46,224 bases of DNA from an uncultured Maritimibacter sp. (GTDB taxonomy: Bacteria > Pseudomonadota > Alphaproteobacteria > Rhodobacterales > Rhodobacteraceae). How positions within the stretch are numbered: position 1 is the stretch's first letter; each line of letters begins with the position of its first letter. The notes beneath the pieces were generated by a model. It was not told where the DNA came from. It saw only the letters and a program-made list of their open reading frames with translations, and did not search any database. The DNA is taken from positions 1-46,224 of the forward strand of contig CAJXYS010000025.1 of assembly GCA_913063035.1 (NCBI GenBank), read 5' to 3'. The translations under genes were made by a program, and so were the position numbers. This document shows, in pieces, positions 31,409 to 39,261 of this stretch.

Positions 31409-32629
31409 TCAGGCGCCGCGGCGCAGCCGACGCTCGCGCTGCAGCACATAGGCCATCGAAAGCACGGCGGCGAACGCGGTGAGGAACATGATCCACTGCA
31501 ACGGCAGCGCGCCCGAGCCCGTCGTCAGCATGGCGCCCGCCAGCGCCGACAGAGCGGCGCCGCCGCCGATCATGATCGCCCCGCCGAGCCCGCTGGCGGT
31601 GCCGGCCAGGTGCGGACGCACCGACAGCATGCCCGCGGTGGCGTTCGGCAGCACCATGCCGTTGCCGAGCCCCACGAAGGTCATGAAGCCGAAAAAGGCC
31701 AGCGCGCTGCCGAGCCCGGCATAGCTCACCACCAGCGACAGCCCGAGCCCGCCGGCGCAAAGCAGCGTGCCCCAGGCGAGCATCCGGTTGATGCCGTAGC
31801 GCACGGCATAGCGCCCGGTGAAGAAATTGCCCGCCGCGTAGCCGAGCGCCGGCGCCCCGAAATAGAAGCCGAGCACCGCCGGCGTCAGGCCGTAGACCTC
31901 GGAGCCGACGAAGGGCGCGCCGCCCAGATAGGCGAAAAACGCCCCCGAACAGAACGCCGCGGTCAGCGCGTAGCCCCAGAAGCGCCGTGCCGTCAGGAGT
32001 TCGGGATACTGGCGGAACTGTTCGGCGAAGCTGGACGACCGGGCGGTCGCCGTCTCGCCCTGGTCGGCCCAGGAGAGCCAAAGCACGAACAGGCCGCCGA
32101 GGAACAGCATCACGAAATTCGCCTGCCAGCCGAAGGCCTCGTCGAGCACCCCGCCGATCGCGGGGCCGATCATCGGCACCACGGCCATGCCCATGGTGAC
32201 ATAGCCGATCATGCTGGCCGCCTGGTCGCCGGGCACCATGTCGCGGACGATCGCGCGGCTGAGCACCATGCCGGTGACGATGACCGCCTGGCCCATGCGG
32301 CAGGCCAGGAAAAGCTCGGCGGTGGGCGCGACCAGGCAGCCGAGCGTGAAGATCAGGAACAGAACCGCGGACCAGAGGATCACCGGGCGTCGTCCGAAGC
32401 GGTCGGAGACCGGCCCGATCACCACCTGCAGCGCGGCATTCACCGCGAGGTAAAGCGCGACCGACAGCTGCATGACGCTGTATTCGGCCTCGAAATAGGC
32501 GGTCATGCTGGGCAGAGAGGGCAGAAACACGTTCATCGCCAGCGCCGAGAGGCCGGCGAAGACGACGAGCGTGAAGATGTGGGGCGGGGTGGTCCGGTCG
32601 AGGAACCGGACATCGGGTCGCGCGGTCAT
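31409..32629 (-). CDS. Bcr/CflA-type MFS multidrug efflux transporter
   Basis: A 406-residue twelve-helix MFS transporter. Helix-1 region LSALAMNVFLPSLPSMTAYF, loop 2-3 motif GPVSDRFGRRPVIL and the AIVRDMVPGDQAASMIGYVTMGMAVVPMIGPAIGGVLDE segment are the signatures of the Bcr/CflA (DHA1) drug-resistance family. The VLPNATAGMLSVRPHLAGTASGLGGAIMIGGGAALSALAG segment in the second half is also conserved. Start at 32629 is an ATG. It is convergent with the SLC13 gene, with only four bases between stops. Exported substrate unknown. Confidence 0.9.
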   Translation of the reverse strand: MTARPDVRFLDRTTPPHIFTLVVFAGLSALAMNVFLPSLPSMTAYFEAEYSVMQLSVALYLAVNAALQVVIGPVSDRFGRRPVILWSAVLFLIFTLGCLVAPTAELFLACRMGQAVIVTGMVLSRAIVRDMVPGDQAASMIGYVTMGMAVVPMIGPAIGGVLDEAFGWQANFVMLFLGGLFVLWLSWADQGETATARSSSFAEQFRQYPELLTARRFWGYALTAAFCSGAFFAYLGGAPFVGSEVYGLTPAVLGFYFGAPALGYAAGNFFTGRYAVRYGINRMLAWGTLLCAGGLGLSLVVSYAGLGSALAFFGFMTFVGLGNGMVLPNATAGMLSVRPHLAGTASGLGGAIMIGGGAALSALAGAMLTTGSGALPLQWIMFLTAFAAVLSMAYVLQRERRLRRGA

Positions 32630-32687
32630 GGCCGGACCTTAAGCCGCTGGCCGCGATTGTCCATTGCATTCGCAACGGAACGCCGCG

Positions 32688-33716
32688 TCAGGGCATGCGC
32701 GGCCAGGTGTCGGTCATCCGGTAGCCCTCGGGCCAGGGATCGTCGGGATCGCGCATCAGCTGGTGGGTGCCGGTGATCCAGGCCCGGCCGCGGATTTCCG
32801 GGATGATCGCGGGACGGCCGGCAACCTCCGTTTCTTCCGCGATGCGGCATTCGAACCGCCCGCCGAGCATCGCGCGCCCGGTAAAGCGGTCGCCCGGTCC
32901 CATCGCGCCCCGCGCGGCCATGACCGCCATCCGGGCCGCGCAGCCCGTTCCGGTCGGGGAGCGGTCGACCTTGCCCGGGTCGATGACGACGGCCGAAAGG
33001 CCCTCGGGGCCGTCCGGGCCATCTGCGACGGGCGCGGTGAACTGGCAGAACGAGATATGCCGCCAGGGTGCGGCGGGATGCGCGAAGCCGAGTTGCGCGT
33101 TGGCCGCGCGGGTGATCCGCGCCCCGAGCGCCGCGATCTCGTCGGCGCGCTCGGGCACGAGCTCGAGCCCGGCCTCCTCGGCGCGCACGATCACGAAACT
33201 GTCGCCGCCATAAGCCGTGTCGACCGTGAGCCGCCCCAGCCCCGGCACGTCGAGCGGGGCGTCCAGCCGGTCGGCGAAGGACGCCACGCCGCGAAAGCGG
33301 ATATCGCGGGCCTTGCCGTTCTCGCAGCGCGCGGTCACCGCGATGGGGCCTGCGGGGGCCTCGATCACGAAGCGCGTCTCGGGGCCGGTGATCGGCACCA
33401 TCCCGGTCTCGAGCAGCACGGTGGCCACGCAGATCGTGTTCGAGCCGGACATCGGCGGCGTGTGTTCCGGCTCCATGATCAGGAAGCCCCAGGCGGCCTC
33501 GGGGGCGCGTGGCGGCACGATCAGGTTCACATGCCGGAAGACGCCGCCGCGCGGCTCGTTCAGCAAGAAGCGGCGCAGGCGGCCGTCACGCGCGAGATGG
33601 TCGCGCTGCTCCCAGAGCGTTTCGCCCGGCGGCGGCGCGACGCCGCCGGTGACGACGTCGCCGACCTCGCCCTCGGCATGGGCCGAGACGACGTGGATGA
33701 GGCGATCAGTCCGCAC
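32688..33716 (-). CDS. Proline racemase-superfamily protein with Ser/Thr at the catalytic pair
   Basis: A 342-residue protein of the proline racemase/hydroxyproline epimerase superfamily. The GTG start at 33716 aligns with homologues ([22 protein letters not shown]). The first catalytic position reads [19 protein letters not shown] with Ser90, where racemases have Cys (MCGH). The second reads [13 protein letters not shown] with Thr255 where racemases have Cys. The Thr form is known from trans-3-hydroxy-L-proline dehydratases; Ser at the first site is known in some epimerases. Ser with Thr together makes classical two-thiol racemisation unlikely. The start lies 5 bases from a PccR-type site, in the divergent region with pccB. 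Confidence 0.88.
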   Translation of the reverse strand: MRTDRLIHVVSAHAEGEVGDVVTGGVAPPPGETLWEQRDHLARDGRLRRFLLNEPRGGVFRHVNLIVPPRAPEAAWGFLIMEPEHTPPMSGSNTICVATVLLETGMVPITGPETRFVIEAPAGPIAVTARCENGKARDIRFRGVASFADRLDAPLDVPGLGRLTVDTAYGGDSFVIVRAEEAGLELVPERADEIAALGARITRAANAQLGFAHPAAPWRHISFCQFTAPVADGPDGPEGLSAVVIDPGKVDRSPTGTGCAARMAVMAARGAMGPGDRFTGRAMLGGRFECRIAEETEVAGRPAIIPEIRGRAWITGTHQLMRDPDDPWPEGYRMTDTWPRMP

Positions 33717-33721
33717 CGGAA

Positions 33722-33774
33722 TTCGCAAATTTGCATTTAGCCTGCAGGGCGGTGCCAATAATTTGCAAATTTGC
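33722..33774. promoter_or_regulatory. Two PccR-type operators 40 bp apart before pccB
   Basis: TTCGCAAATTTGC at 33722-33734 and TTTGCAAATTTGC at 33762-33774 are direct repeats differing by one base, with start points exactly 40 bp apart, about four helical turns. The core TTTGCAAA is the site of RamB/PccR-type regulators and recurs before the regulator gene at 16917. The first copy sits 5 bases from the predicted GTG start of the divergent racemase-family gene and could affect it as well. For pccB a TATCGT at 33808-33813 is a possible -10. Confidence 0.75.
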
Positions 33775-33844
33775 CATGTTTTTCTTCCGCGCAGGTGCCG
33801 CGCCGCGTATCGTCCGGCGATAAATCCAGGGGGGAGCATACGCG

Positions 33845-35377
33845 ATGAAGGATATCCTGCAAGAACTCGAGACCCGCCGCGACCAGGCCCGGCTCGGCGG
33901 CGGCGAGAAGCGGGTCGACGGGCAGCACGCCAAGGGCAAGCTGACGGCGCGCGAGCGGCTGGAGCTGTTGCTCGACCCGGGCTCCTTCGAAGAGTTCGAC
34001 ATGTTCGTGGCGCATCGCTGCACCGATTTCGGCATGCAGGAAAGCCGCCCCTATGGCGACGGGGTCGTGACCGGCTGGGGCACGATCAACGGGCGCATGG
34101 TCTATGTCTTCAGCCAGGATTTCACCGTGATGGGCGGCTCGGTGTCCGAGACCCACGGCCAGAAGATCTGCAAGATCATGGACATGGCGATGCAGAACGG
34201 CGCGCCGGTGATCGGCCTGAACGATTCGGGCGGGGCGCGTATCCAGGAGGGCGTCGCCAGCCTCGCGGCCTATGGCGAGGTGTTCCAGCGCAACATCGAG
34301 GCCTCGGGCGTCATTCCCCAGATCAGCGTGATCATGGGCCCCTGCGCCGGCGGCGCGGTCTATTCCCCGGCGATGACCGACTTCATCTTCATGGTGAAGG
34401 ACAGCTCCTACATGTTCGTGACCGGGCCCGACGTCGTGAAGACCGTCACCAACGAGGTCGTGACCGCCGAGGAACTGGGCGGGGCCAAGACGCACACCTC
34501 CAAGTCGTCGGTGGCCGACGCGGCCTTCGAGAACGACATGGAGGCGCTGATGGAGGTGCGCCGCCTCATCGACATGCTGCCGCTCAACAATCGCGAGCGA
34601 CCGCCGCATCGTCCGTTCTTCGACGATCCGGACCGGGTCGAAACGGCGCTCGACACCATCGTGCCCGAGAACCCGAACCAGCCCTACGACATGAAAGAGG
34701 TCGTGCGCAGCGTCGCCGACGAGGGCGACTTCAACGAGATGCAGGCCGATTTCGCCAAGAACATCATCACCGGGTTCATCCGGCTCGAGGGCCAGACCGT
34801 GGGCGTGGTGGCGAACCAGCCGATGGTGCTGGCCGGCGTGCTCGACATCGACTCGGCGCGCAAGGCGGCACGCTTCGTCCGGTTCTGCGACTGCTTCGAG
34901 ATCCCGATCCTGACCTTCGTGGACGTGCCCGGATTCCTGCCGGGGACCAAGCAGGAATATGACGGGATCATCAAGCACGGCGCCAAGCTGCTCTTCGCCT
35001 ATGGCGAGGCCACGGTGCCGAAGGTGACCGTCATCACCCGCAAGGCCTATGGCGGGGCCTATGTGGTCATGTCGTCCAAGCATCTGCGGGGCGACTTCAA
35101 CTACGCCTGGCCGACCTCCGAGGTCGCGGTGATGGGCGCCAAGGGCGCGACCGAGATCCTCTACCGGTCCGAACTGGGCGACCCCGACAAGATCGCCCGC
35201 CGGACCAAGGATTACGAGGATCGCTTCGCCAACCCGTTCGTCGCGGCGGAACGCGGCTTCATCGACGAGGTGATCCAGCCGCGCTCGACCCGCAAGCGGG
35301 TCTGCCGGGCCTTCGCCTCGTTGCGGACGAAGACGCGGGGCATGCCCTGGAAGAAGCACGACAACATCCCGCTTTGA
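33845..35377 (+). CDS. pccB: Propionyl-CoA carboxylase beta subunit (carboxyltransferase)
   Basis: A 510-residue carboxyltransferase. The N-terminal [44 protein letters not shown], the [23 protein letters not shown] and [17 protein letters not shown] oxyanion blocks and the [33 protein letters not shown] and [12 protein letters not shown] blocks of the C-terminal half identify PccB. It transfers CO2 from carboxybiotin on PccA to propionyl-CoA, giving (S)-methylmalonyl-CoA. ATG 33845 lies after GGGGGAG. Two PccR-type sites stand upstream. pccA lies 1.9 kb downstream, separated by small genes. Confidence 0.96.
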   Translation: MKDILQELETRRDQARLGGGEKRVDGQHAKGKLTARERLELLLDPGSFEEFDMFVAHRCTDFGMQESRPYGDGVVTGWGTINGRMVYVFSQDFTVMGGSVSETHGQKICKIMDMAMQNGAPVIGLNDSGGARIQEGVASLAAYGEVFQRNIEASGVIPQISVIMGPCAGGAVYSPAMTDFIFMVKDSSYMFVTGPDVVKTVTNEVVTAEELGGAKTHTSKSSVADAAFENDMEALMEVRRLIDMLPLNNRERPPHRPFFDDPDRVETALDTIVPENPNQPYDMKEVVRSVADEGDFNEMQADFAKNIITGFIRLEGQTVGVVANQPMVLAGVLDIDSARKAARFVRFCDCFEIPILTFVDVPGFLPGTKQEYDGIIKHGAKLLFAYGEATVPKVTVITRKAYGGAYVVMSSKHLRGDFNYAWPTSEVAVMGAKGATEILYRSELGDPDKIARRTKDYEDRFANPFVAAERGFIDEVIQPRSTRKRVCRAFASLRTKTRGMPWKKHDNIPL

Positions 35378-35388
35378 GGGCAGGGACC

Positions 35389-35775
35389 GTGCGCCGCGCG
35401 CTTCATATCCTCCTGGCCTGCGCCTTGCCGGTCCTGCCGGCGGCGGCCGCGACCCCCGTCGCGGTGCCGTCTGGGCAGGTGCTCTATCTGCAGGAGATCC
35501 TCTGGCAGGAAGACACGCTGCGGCTGCGCTTCGTCGCGCCCGGCATCGCGCGCGAGGGCGGCACGCTTGGCTTCGAGGATGTGCAGCAGGATTTCCAGGC
35601 GCTGTGCGAGACGATGGGCTTGCAGCTTCTGCGCGAGACCGGGCGCACGGTCGACCAGCTCGTCGTGAGCATGGCCGACCGCCCGCTGGCCTTCGGCGAA
35701 ACCGCGCCGGACACCCGGCAGTTCTTCGAGGCGTTCCGCATCGAGAACGGTGCCTGCGTGCTGGAGGTGTTCTGA
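35389..35775 (+). CDS. Secreted DUF6497-like protein
   Basis: A 128-residue protein with a signal peptide (basic VRRAL start, hydrophobic core ILLACALPVLPAAAA, cleavage near residue 20). The mature part reads VPSGQVLYLQEILWQEDTLRLRFVAPGIAREGG and later FQALCETMGLQLL and QLVVSMADRPLAFGE, ending ENGACVLEVF, a pattern I recall as DUF6497 in Rhodobacteraceae. Two cysteines could form a disulfide. The GTG start at 35389 follows AGGGA, 11 bases after the pccB stop, so it is probably co-transcribed with pccB. Function unknown; a periplasmic location is predicted. Confidence 0.75.
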   Translation: MRRALHILLACALPVLPAAAATPVAVPSGQVLYLQEILWQEDTLRLRFVAPGIAREGGTLGFEDVQQDFQALCETMGLQLLRETGRTVDQLVVSMADRPLAFGETAPDTRQFFEAFRIENGACVLEVF

Positions 35776-35923
35776 CCATGGTGCCCGGATTTTCCCCGGA
35801 CCGGGCCGCGGTCGCCGCGGCTGATGCATCCCGGCCACATCCCTTCGGACGGGATCGCGCTTCCTATCATTTTCCCGTGAAGTGTCGTATCGTCCGGACA
35901 GGTCGCTCGAAAGCGGCCGAATT

Positions 35924-35941
35924 GGAACGGCGCGTCGTTCC
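35924..35941 (+). other. Hairpin in the leader of the small lipoprotein gene
   Basis: GGAACG (35924-35929) and CGTTCC (35936-35941) form a 6-bp inverted repeat with a 6-base loop, 48 bases before the lipoprotein start. Upstream, TATCGTCCGG at 35888-35897 repeats the sequence seen in the pccB leader at 33808-33817. Apart from these, the 214-base gap between 35776 and 35989 shows no gene. Whether the hairpin is an operator or an RNA structure is open. Confidence 0.35.
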
Positions 35942-35989
35942 GCCCTCTCGGGCGTCGGCGCGTGGTGGAGACAGACTGAGGAGAACGGA

Positions 35990-36124
35990 ATGTCCAAGAC
36001 CATCAAGATCGTCCTCTCGCTCGGCCTCGTGGCCTTCGCTGCCGCCTGCGCCCAGCAGGAGGAAGAAATCGTCTACGTCGAGCCCGAGCCGGTGGTCGAA
36101 GAGCCGACCTACGAGAAGTACTGA
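35990..36124 (+). CDS. Very small acidic lipoprotein
   Basis: A 44-residue protein: MSKTIKIVLSLGLVAFAAAC forms a lipoprotein signal with lipobox FAAAC (Cys20), and the mature part is only 25 residues, AQQEEEIVYVEPEPVVEEPTYEKY-like, very acidic and rich in Val-Glu-Pro repeats. The ribosome site GAGGAGAACGGA before ATG 35990 is strong. As a membrane-anchored acidic tail it could bind cations or another envelope protein; I do not recognise a named family. A perfect 10-bp hairpin follows the stop codon. Confidence 0.8.
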   Translation: MSKTIKIVLSLGLVAFAAACAQQEEEIVYVEPEPVVEEPTYEKY

Positions 36125-36133
36125 TATCTTTGC

Positions 36134-36157
36134 GGGACGGGCGGTTACGCCCGTCCC
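36134..36157 (+). terminator. Strong hairpin after the small lipoprotein gene
   Basis: GGGACGGGCG (36134-36143) and CGCCCGTCCC (36148-36157) form a perfect 10-bp stem with a GTTA tetraloop, ten bases after the stop codon. There is no T-run downstream, so it may be a Rho-assisted or stability element. Confidence 0.7.
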
Positions 36158-36196
36158 GACGACCGCGCGCCGCACCCGGCCGGCAGGGGGGCGGCC

Positions 36197-36553
36197 ATGC
36201 TGAAACATCGCGGGTTCCCCTCGCGCCTGCCCGGCACGGATTTTCAATTCACGATCCGGCGCGCCCAGAAGGGCAGCGCCACACGCATCACCCGCCGTGA
36301 GCGGTTCGCCGATCGCCGTTCGGCCGACCGGATGGCGGATGCGGGGTTTCTCGCCGCGCTGATCGAGCATTTCGGTGACGCGCCCTTCGAGCGCGGCAAT
36401 CTCGACGCGGGGCGGCTGTCCTGGCTTTTCGGGCGCGAGGTCGTGCCGGCCGAAGAGCCGTTCGACCCGGAAAGCTACGCGGCGCTTCTGCGGGTCGACA
36501 TGGCGGCGGCCGAGGCCGCTTTTCCCGAGCTCTTCGACGGAGATCCGGCATGA
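36197..36553 (+). CDS. Hypothetical protein in the pccB-pccA interval
   Basis: A 118-residue soluble protein without signal peptide. The N-terminal half is basic (LKHRGFPSRLPGTDFQFTIRRAQKGSATRITRRERF) and the C-terminal half acidic and helical (EEPFDPESYAALLRVDMAAAEAAFPELFDGDPA). ATG 36197 follows a GGGGGGCGG-rich site at fair spacing. I do not recognise the family. Coding quality looks reasonable (few rare-looking stretches, balanced composition), but with no family match it could still be a chance frame in GC-rich DNA. Confidence 0.55.
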   Translation: MLKHRGFPSRLPGTDFQFTIRRAQKGSATRITRRERFADRRSADRMADAGFLAALIEHFGDAPFERGNLDAGRLSWLFGREVVPAEEPFDPESYAALLRVDMAAAEAAFPELFDGDPA

Positions 36554-36618
36554 TCCCGCGCATGGTCTCCGGAATCCGGCAGCAAATCGCCCATAATGCC
36601 GCCGCGACGACGCCGCGC

Positions 36619-36648
36619 TTGGCGCGGCGGGCGCGGTCTGGCTATCGT
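36619..36648 (+). promoter_or_regulatory. Possible promoter of the candidate small RNA
   Basis: TTGGCG at 36619-36624 and TATCGT at 36643-36648, 18 bases apart, resemble a housekeeping promoter and predict a start near 36652-36655, at the base of the first hairpin of the candidate RNA. Both hexamers are only partial matches to the consensus, so support is modest. Confidence 0.4.
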
Positions 36649-36651
36649 CTA

Positions 36652-36762
36652 CCCGAGGCCGGTCGCCGGCCCGGTGCGCCGGCCTCGGGTATCCACAACC
36701 GTTACCCTTCCCCTCTTCTGGGGCCCGGTCGTCCGTTTTGCGACCGGGCTCATTTTCTTTTT
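36652..36762 (+). ncRNA. Candidate small RNA between pccB and pccA
   Basis: Within a gene-free gap of 358 bases (36554-36911) there is an RNA-like layout: a perfect 11-bp hairpin CCCGAGGCCGG (36652-36662) with CCGGCCTCGGG (36679-36689); a single-stranded pyrimidine-rich linker at about 36692-36720 including CCCTTCCCCTCTTC (36705-36718); and an intrinsic terminator at 36723-36762. The linker is complementary to purine-rich ribosome-binding sites, as seen in several trans-acting RNAs. The predicted RNA is about 110 bases. I do not recognise a known family. It could alternatively be the 3' end of the upstream gene's mRNA. After 36762 I see nothing more until the lipoprotein gene at 36912. Confidence 0.5.
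36723..36762 (+). terminator. Intrinsic terminator with T-run
   Basis: GCCCGGTCG (36723-36731) and CGACCGGGC (36741-36749) form a perfect 9-bp stem with a 9-base loop and are followed by TCATTTTCTTTTT, the most convincing Rho-independent terminator in the window. It would end the candidate small RNA and any read-through from the upstream genes. Confidence 0.88.
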
Positions 36763-36911
36763 GGCGCCAAGCCCCTGCCGGGATCGGCAGAGCCCCGCCG
36801 AAAGCCGGGCGCGCGCCTTGCGTCGGGCCGGCGCGGTTCCCATTCTGTCTGCCTAGATGCGCGCCCGGACGTCCTGTCCGGCGCCTGCACCCAAGAGGGA
36901 GACACGAATCG

Positions 36912-37118
36912 ATGCGGAAACTTGGCATACTCGCGCTTATGGGCACTCTGCCGCTGCTCGCGGCCTGTGGCGACACGGTCGGCGAGCAGGCGCTCTTCGG
37001 CGGGGCCGCGGGCGCCGTGGGCGCGGCCGCGGTCGACGGCGACCCGGTCGTGGGCGCGGCTGTCGGCGCGGCCGGCAACACGCTTTACTGCCAGCAAAAT
37101 CCGGGCCGCTGCCGCTGA
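36912..37118 (+). CDS. Small glycine-rich lipoprotein
   Basis: A 68-residue protein with a lipoprotein signal MRKLGILALMGTLPLLAAC (lipobox LAAC, Cys19). The mature part, GDTVGEQALFGGAAGAVGAAAVDGDPVVGAAVGAAGN, is a glycine-zipper-like membrane-associating segment followed by a short YCQQNPGRCR tail with two cysteines. ATG 36912 lies about 13 bases after GAGGGAG. Similar glycine-zipper lipoproteins are common in alphaproteobacteria; function unknown. It is bounded by a terminator on each side, so it may be a single-gene unit between pccB and pccA. Confidence 0.8.
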   Translation: MRKLGILALMGTLPLLAACGDTVGEQALFGGAAGAVGAAAVDGDPVVGAAVGAAGNTLYCQQNPGRCR

Positions 37119-37169
37119 CCGGATCGGCCGGGCGCGCCCGGCATGCACAATGACGGACGACAAGAACAG

Positions 37170-37203
37170 CCATCGGGGCCGCGCCTGCCCCGGTGGCTTT
37201 TTT
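37170..37203 (+). terminator. Intrinsic terminator 53 bases upstream of pccA
   Basis: CCATCGGGGC (37170-37179) pairs with GCCCCGGTGG (37187-37196) around a 7-base loop and is followed by CTTTTTT. It ends the lipoprotein transcript. A further CCCGGG hairpin (37214-37219 with 37226-37231) lies between it and the pccA ATG at 37257, so pccA either has its own promoter or relies on regulated read-through. Confidence 0.8.
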
Positions 37204-37256
37204 CGTGTCGCATCCCGGGCCGGAACCCGGGCTGCGCTGACTGGAAGGGACGGAGA

Positions 37257-39257
37257 ATGTTCAAGAAAATTCTGATCGCGAACCGCGGGGAAATCGCGTG
37301 CCGGGTCATCAAGACGGCCCGCCGCATGGGGATCGCGACGGTGGCGGTCTATTCCGACGCCGACAAGCATGCGCTGCATGTCCGCATGGCCGACGAGGCG
37401 GTGCATATCGGCCCGGCCCCGGCCAACCAGTCCTACATCGTGATCGACAACATTCTCGCGGCGATCCGCGAGACCGGCGCCGAAGCGGTGCATCCGGGCT
37501 ACGGCTTCCTGTCGGAGAACCCGAAATTCGCCGCCGCGCTCGAGAAGGAGGGCGTCGCCTTCATCGGCCCGCCCAAGGGCGCGATCGAGGCGATGGGCGA
37601 CAAGATCACCTCGAAGAAGCTCGCCAAGGAAGCGGGGGTCAATACCGTGCCCGGCGTCATGGGGCTGATCGAGGACGCCGACGAGGCGGTGAAGATCAGC
37701 CAGGAGATCGGCTACCCGGTGATGATCAAGGCCAGCGCAGGGGGCGGCGGCAAGGGCATGCGCATCGCCTGGAACGACGAAGAGGCGCGCGAGGGCTTCC
37801 AGTCGTCCAAGAACGAGGCCGCGTCCTCTTTCGGCGACGACCGGATCTTCATCGAGAAATTCGTCACCCAGCCCCGGCATATCGAGATCCAGGTTCTCGG
37901 CGACAGCCATGGCAACTGCATCTACCTGGGCGAGCGGGAATGCTCGATCCAGCGCCGGAACCAGAAGGTCATCGAGGAGGCCCCGTCGCCCTTCCTTGAC
38001 GAGGAGACCCGCAAGGCCATGGGCGAGCAGGCCTGCGCGCTGGCGCGCGCCGTGGACTACTGCTCGGCGGGGACGGTGGAATTCATCGTCGACGGCGACA
38101 AGAACTTCTACTTCCTCGAGATGAACACCCGCCTGCAGGTGGAACACCCGGTGACCGAGCTGATCACGGGCGTGGACCTGGTGGAGCAGATGATCCGGGT
38201 CGCGGCGGGCGAAACGCTGGCGCTGACCCAGGACGACATCAGTCTCGACGGCTGGGCGATCGAGAGCCGGCTCTACGCGGAGGATCCGTATCGCAACTTC
38301 CTGCCCTCGATCGGGCGACTGACGCGCTATCGCCCGCCCGAGGAAGCGGTCGGCGACACGGCGGTCGTCCGCAACGATACCGGCGTCTTCGAGGGCGGCG
38401 AGATCTCGATGTATTACGACCCGATGATCGCCAAGCTCTGCACCTGGGGGCCGACGCGTGCCGATGCGCTGGAGGGAATGCGCGACGCGCTCGACGGGTT
38501 CGAGGTCGAGGGGATCGGCCACAACCTGCCGTTCCTTTCGGCGGTGATGGATCACCCGCGCTTCATCTCGGGCGATATCACAACGGCCTTCATCGCCGAG
38601 GAATATCCCGACGGCTTCGCCGGCGCGGAACTGCCCGAGCCGGTCCTGCGCCAGCTCGCGTCCGCGGCCGCGGCCATGCACCGGGTCAGCGAGATCCGCG
38701 CGGCGCGGGTCTCGGGGCGGATGTCGAACCACGAGCGCGAGGTCGGCGCCGACTGGGTCGTGTCGCTGGCCGGGCATGACTACCCGGTGACGATCGCGGC
38801 CGATCGCGAGGGCTCGACGGTGAAGTTCGCCCATGGCGGGCAGCACCGCGTCGCCTCGGACTGGAAGCCGGGCATGCCGCTGGCGGTGCTCGACATCGAC
38901 GCGGATCGCGTGGTGATCAAGGCCGAGCCGGTGCCGCTCGGCTACCGGATGCGCCACCGGGGCGCCGACCTGATCGTCAAGGTCCAGACCCCGCGCCAGT
39001 TCGAGCTGTCCCAGCACATGCTCGAGAAGGTGCCGCCCGACACGTCGAAAATGCTGCTTTGCCCGATGCCGGGGCTGATGGTGTCGGTCGCGGTGGAGCA
39101 GGGCCAGGAGGTGCAGGAGGGCCAGGTCCTCTGCACCGTCGAGGCGATGAAGATGGAAAACGTGCTCCGCGCCGAACGCCAGGCGGTCGTCGCCAAGATC
39201 AACGCGGGCGCCGGCGACAGCCTCGCCGTCGACGACGTGATCATGGAGTTCGAGTGA
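37257..39257 (+). CDS. pccA: Propionyl-CoA carboxylase alpha subunit (biotin carboxylase, biotin carrier)
   Basis: A 666-residue protein. The N-terminal biotin carboxylase domain begins MFKKILIANRGEIACRVIKTARRMG and includes the VHPGYGFLSEN, IKASAGGGGKGMRI ATP-grasp loop and EMNTRLQVEHPVTELITG blocks. A PccA-type BT linker domain occupies roughly residues 460-590. The carrier domain near the end has VEAMKMENVL with the biotinylated Lys632. It carboxylates its biotin with bicarbonate and ATP for transfer by PccB. ATG 37257 follows GGAG, although a GGAAGG also precedes. The gene is preceded by a terminator, unlike a simple operon with pccB. Confidence 0.96.
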   Translation: MFKKILIANRGEIACRVIKTARRMGIATVAVYSDADKHALHVRMADEAVHIGPAPANQSYIVIDNILAAIRETGAEAVHPGYGFLSENPKFAAALEKEGVAFIGPPKGAIEAMGDKITSKKLAKEAGVNTVPGVMGLIEDADEAVKISQEIGYPVMIKASAGGGGKGMRIAWNDEEAREGFQSSKNEAASSFGDDRIFIEKFVTQPRHIEIQVLGDSHGNCIYLGERECSIQRRNQKVIEEAPSPFLDEETRKAMGEQACALARAVDYCSAGTVEFIVDGDKNFYFLEMNTRLQVEHPVTELITGVDLVEQMIRVAAGETLALTQDDISLDGWAIESRLYAEDPYRNFLPSIGRLTRYRPPEEAVGDTAVVRNDTGVFEGGEISMYYDPMIAKLCTWGPTRADALEGMRDALDGFEVEGIGHNLPFLSAVMDHPRFISGDITTAFIAEEYPDGFAGAELPEPVLRQLASAAAAMHRVSEIRAARVSGRMSNHEREVGADWVVSLAGHDYPVTIAADREGSTVKFAHGGQHRVASDWKPGMPLAVLDIDADRVVIKAEPVPLGYRMRHRGADLIVKVQTPRQFELSQHMLEKVPPDTSKMLLCPMPGLMVSVAVEQGQEVQEGQVLCTVEAMKMENVLRAERQAVVAKINAGAGDSLAVDDVIMEFE

Positions 39258-39261
39258 TCCG

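Noticed and set aside
29299-31449. 716-codon open frame on the minus strand
   Set aside because: It is antisense to the second SLC13 carrier and overlaps the yebC start; the composition is shadow-like (His/Arg/Asp/Gln-rich).
37150-37203. Possible leader peptide (MTDDKNSH...) spanning the terminator before pccA
   Set aside because: An ATG lies at 37150, but there is no ribosome site, and no run of regulatory codons or mutually exclusive hairpin that would support attenuation by translation.
36550-37275. 241-codon plus-strand frame starting ATGA at the end of the 36197 gene
   Set aside because: The start overlap looks attractive, but the frame runs through the sRNA hairpins, two terminators and the well-supported lipoprotein gene in another frame. 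The product is Arg/Pro-rich without motifs.
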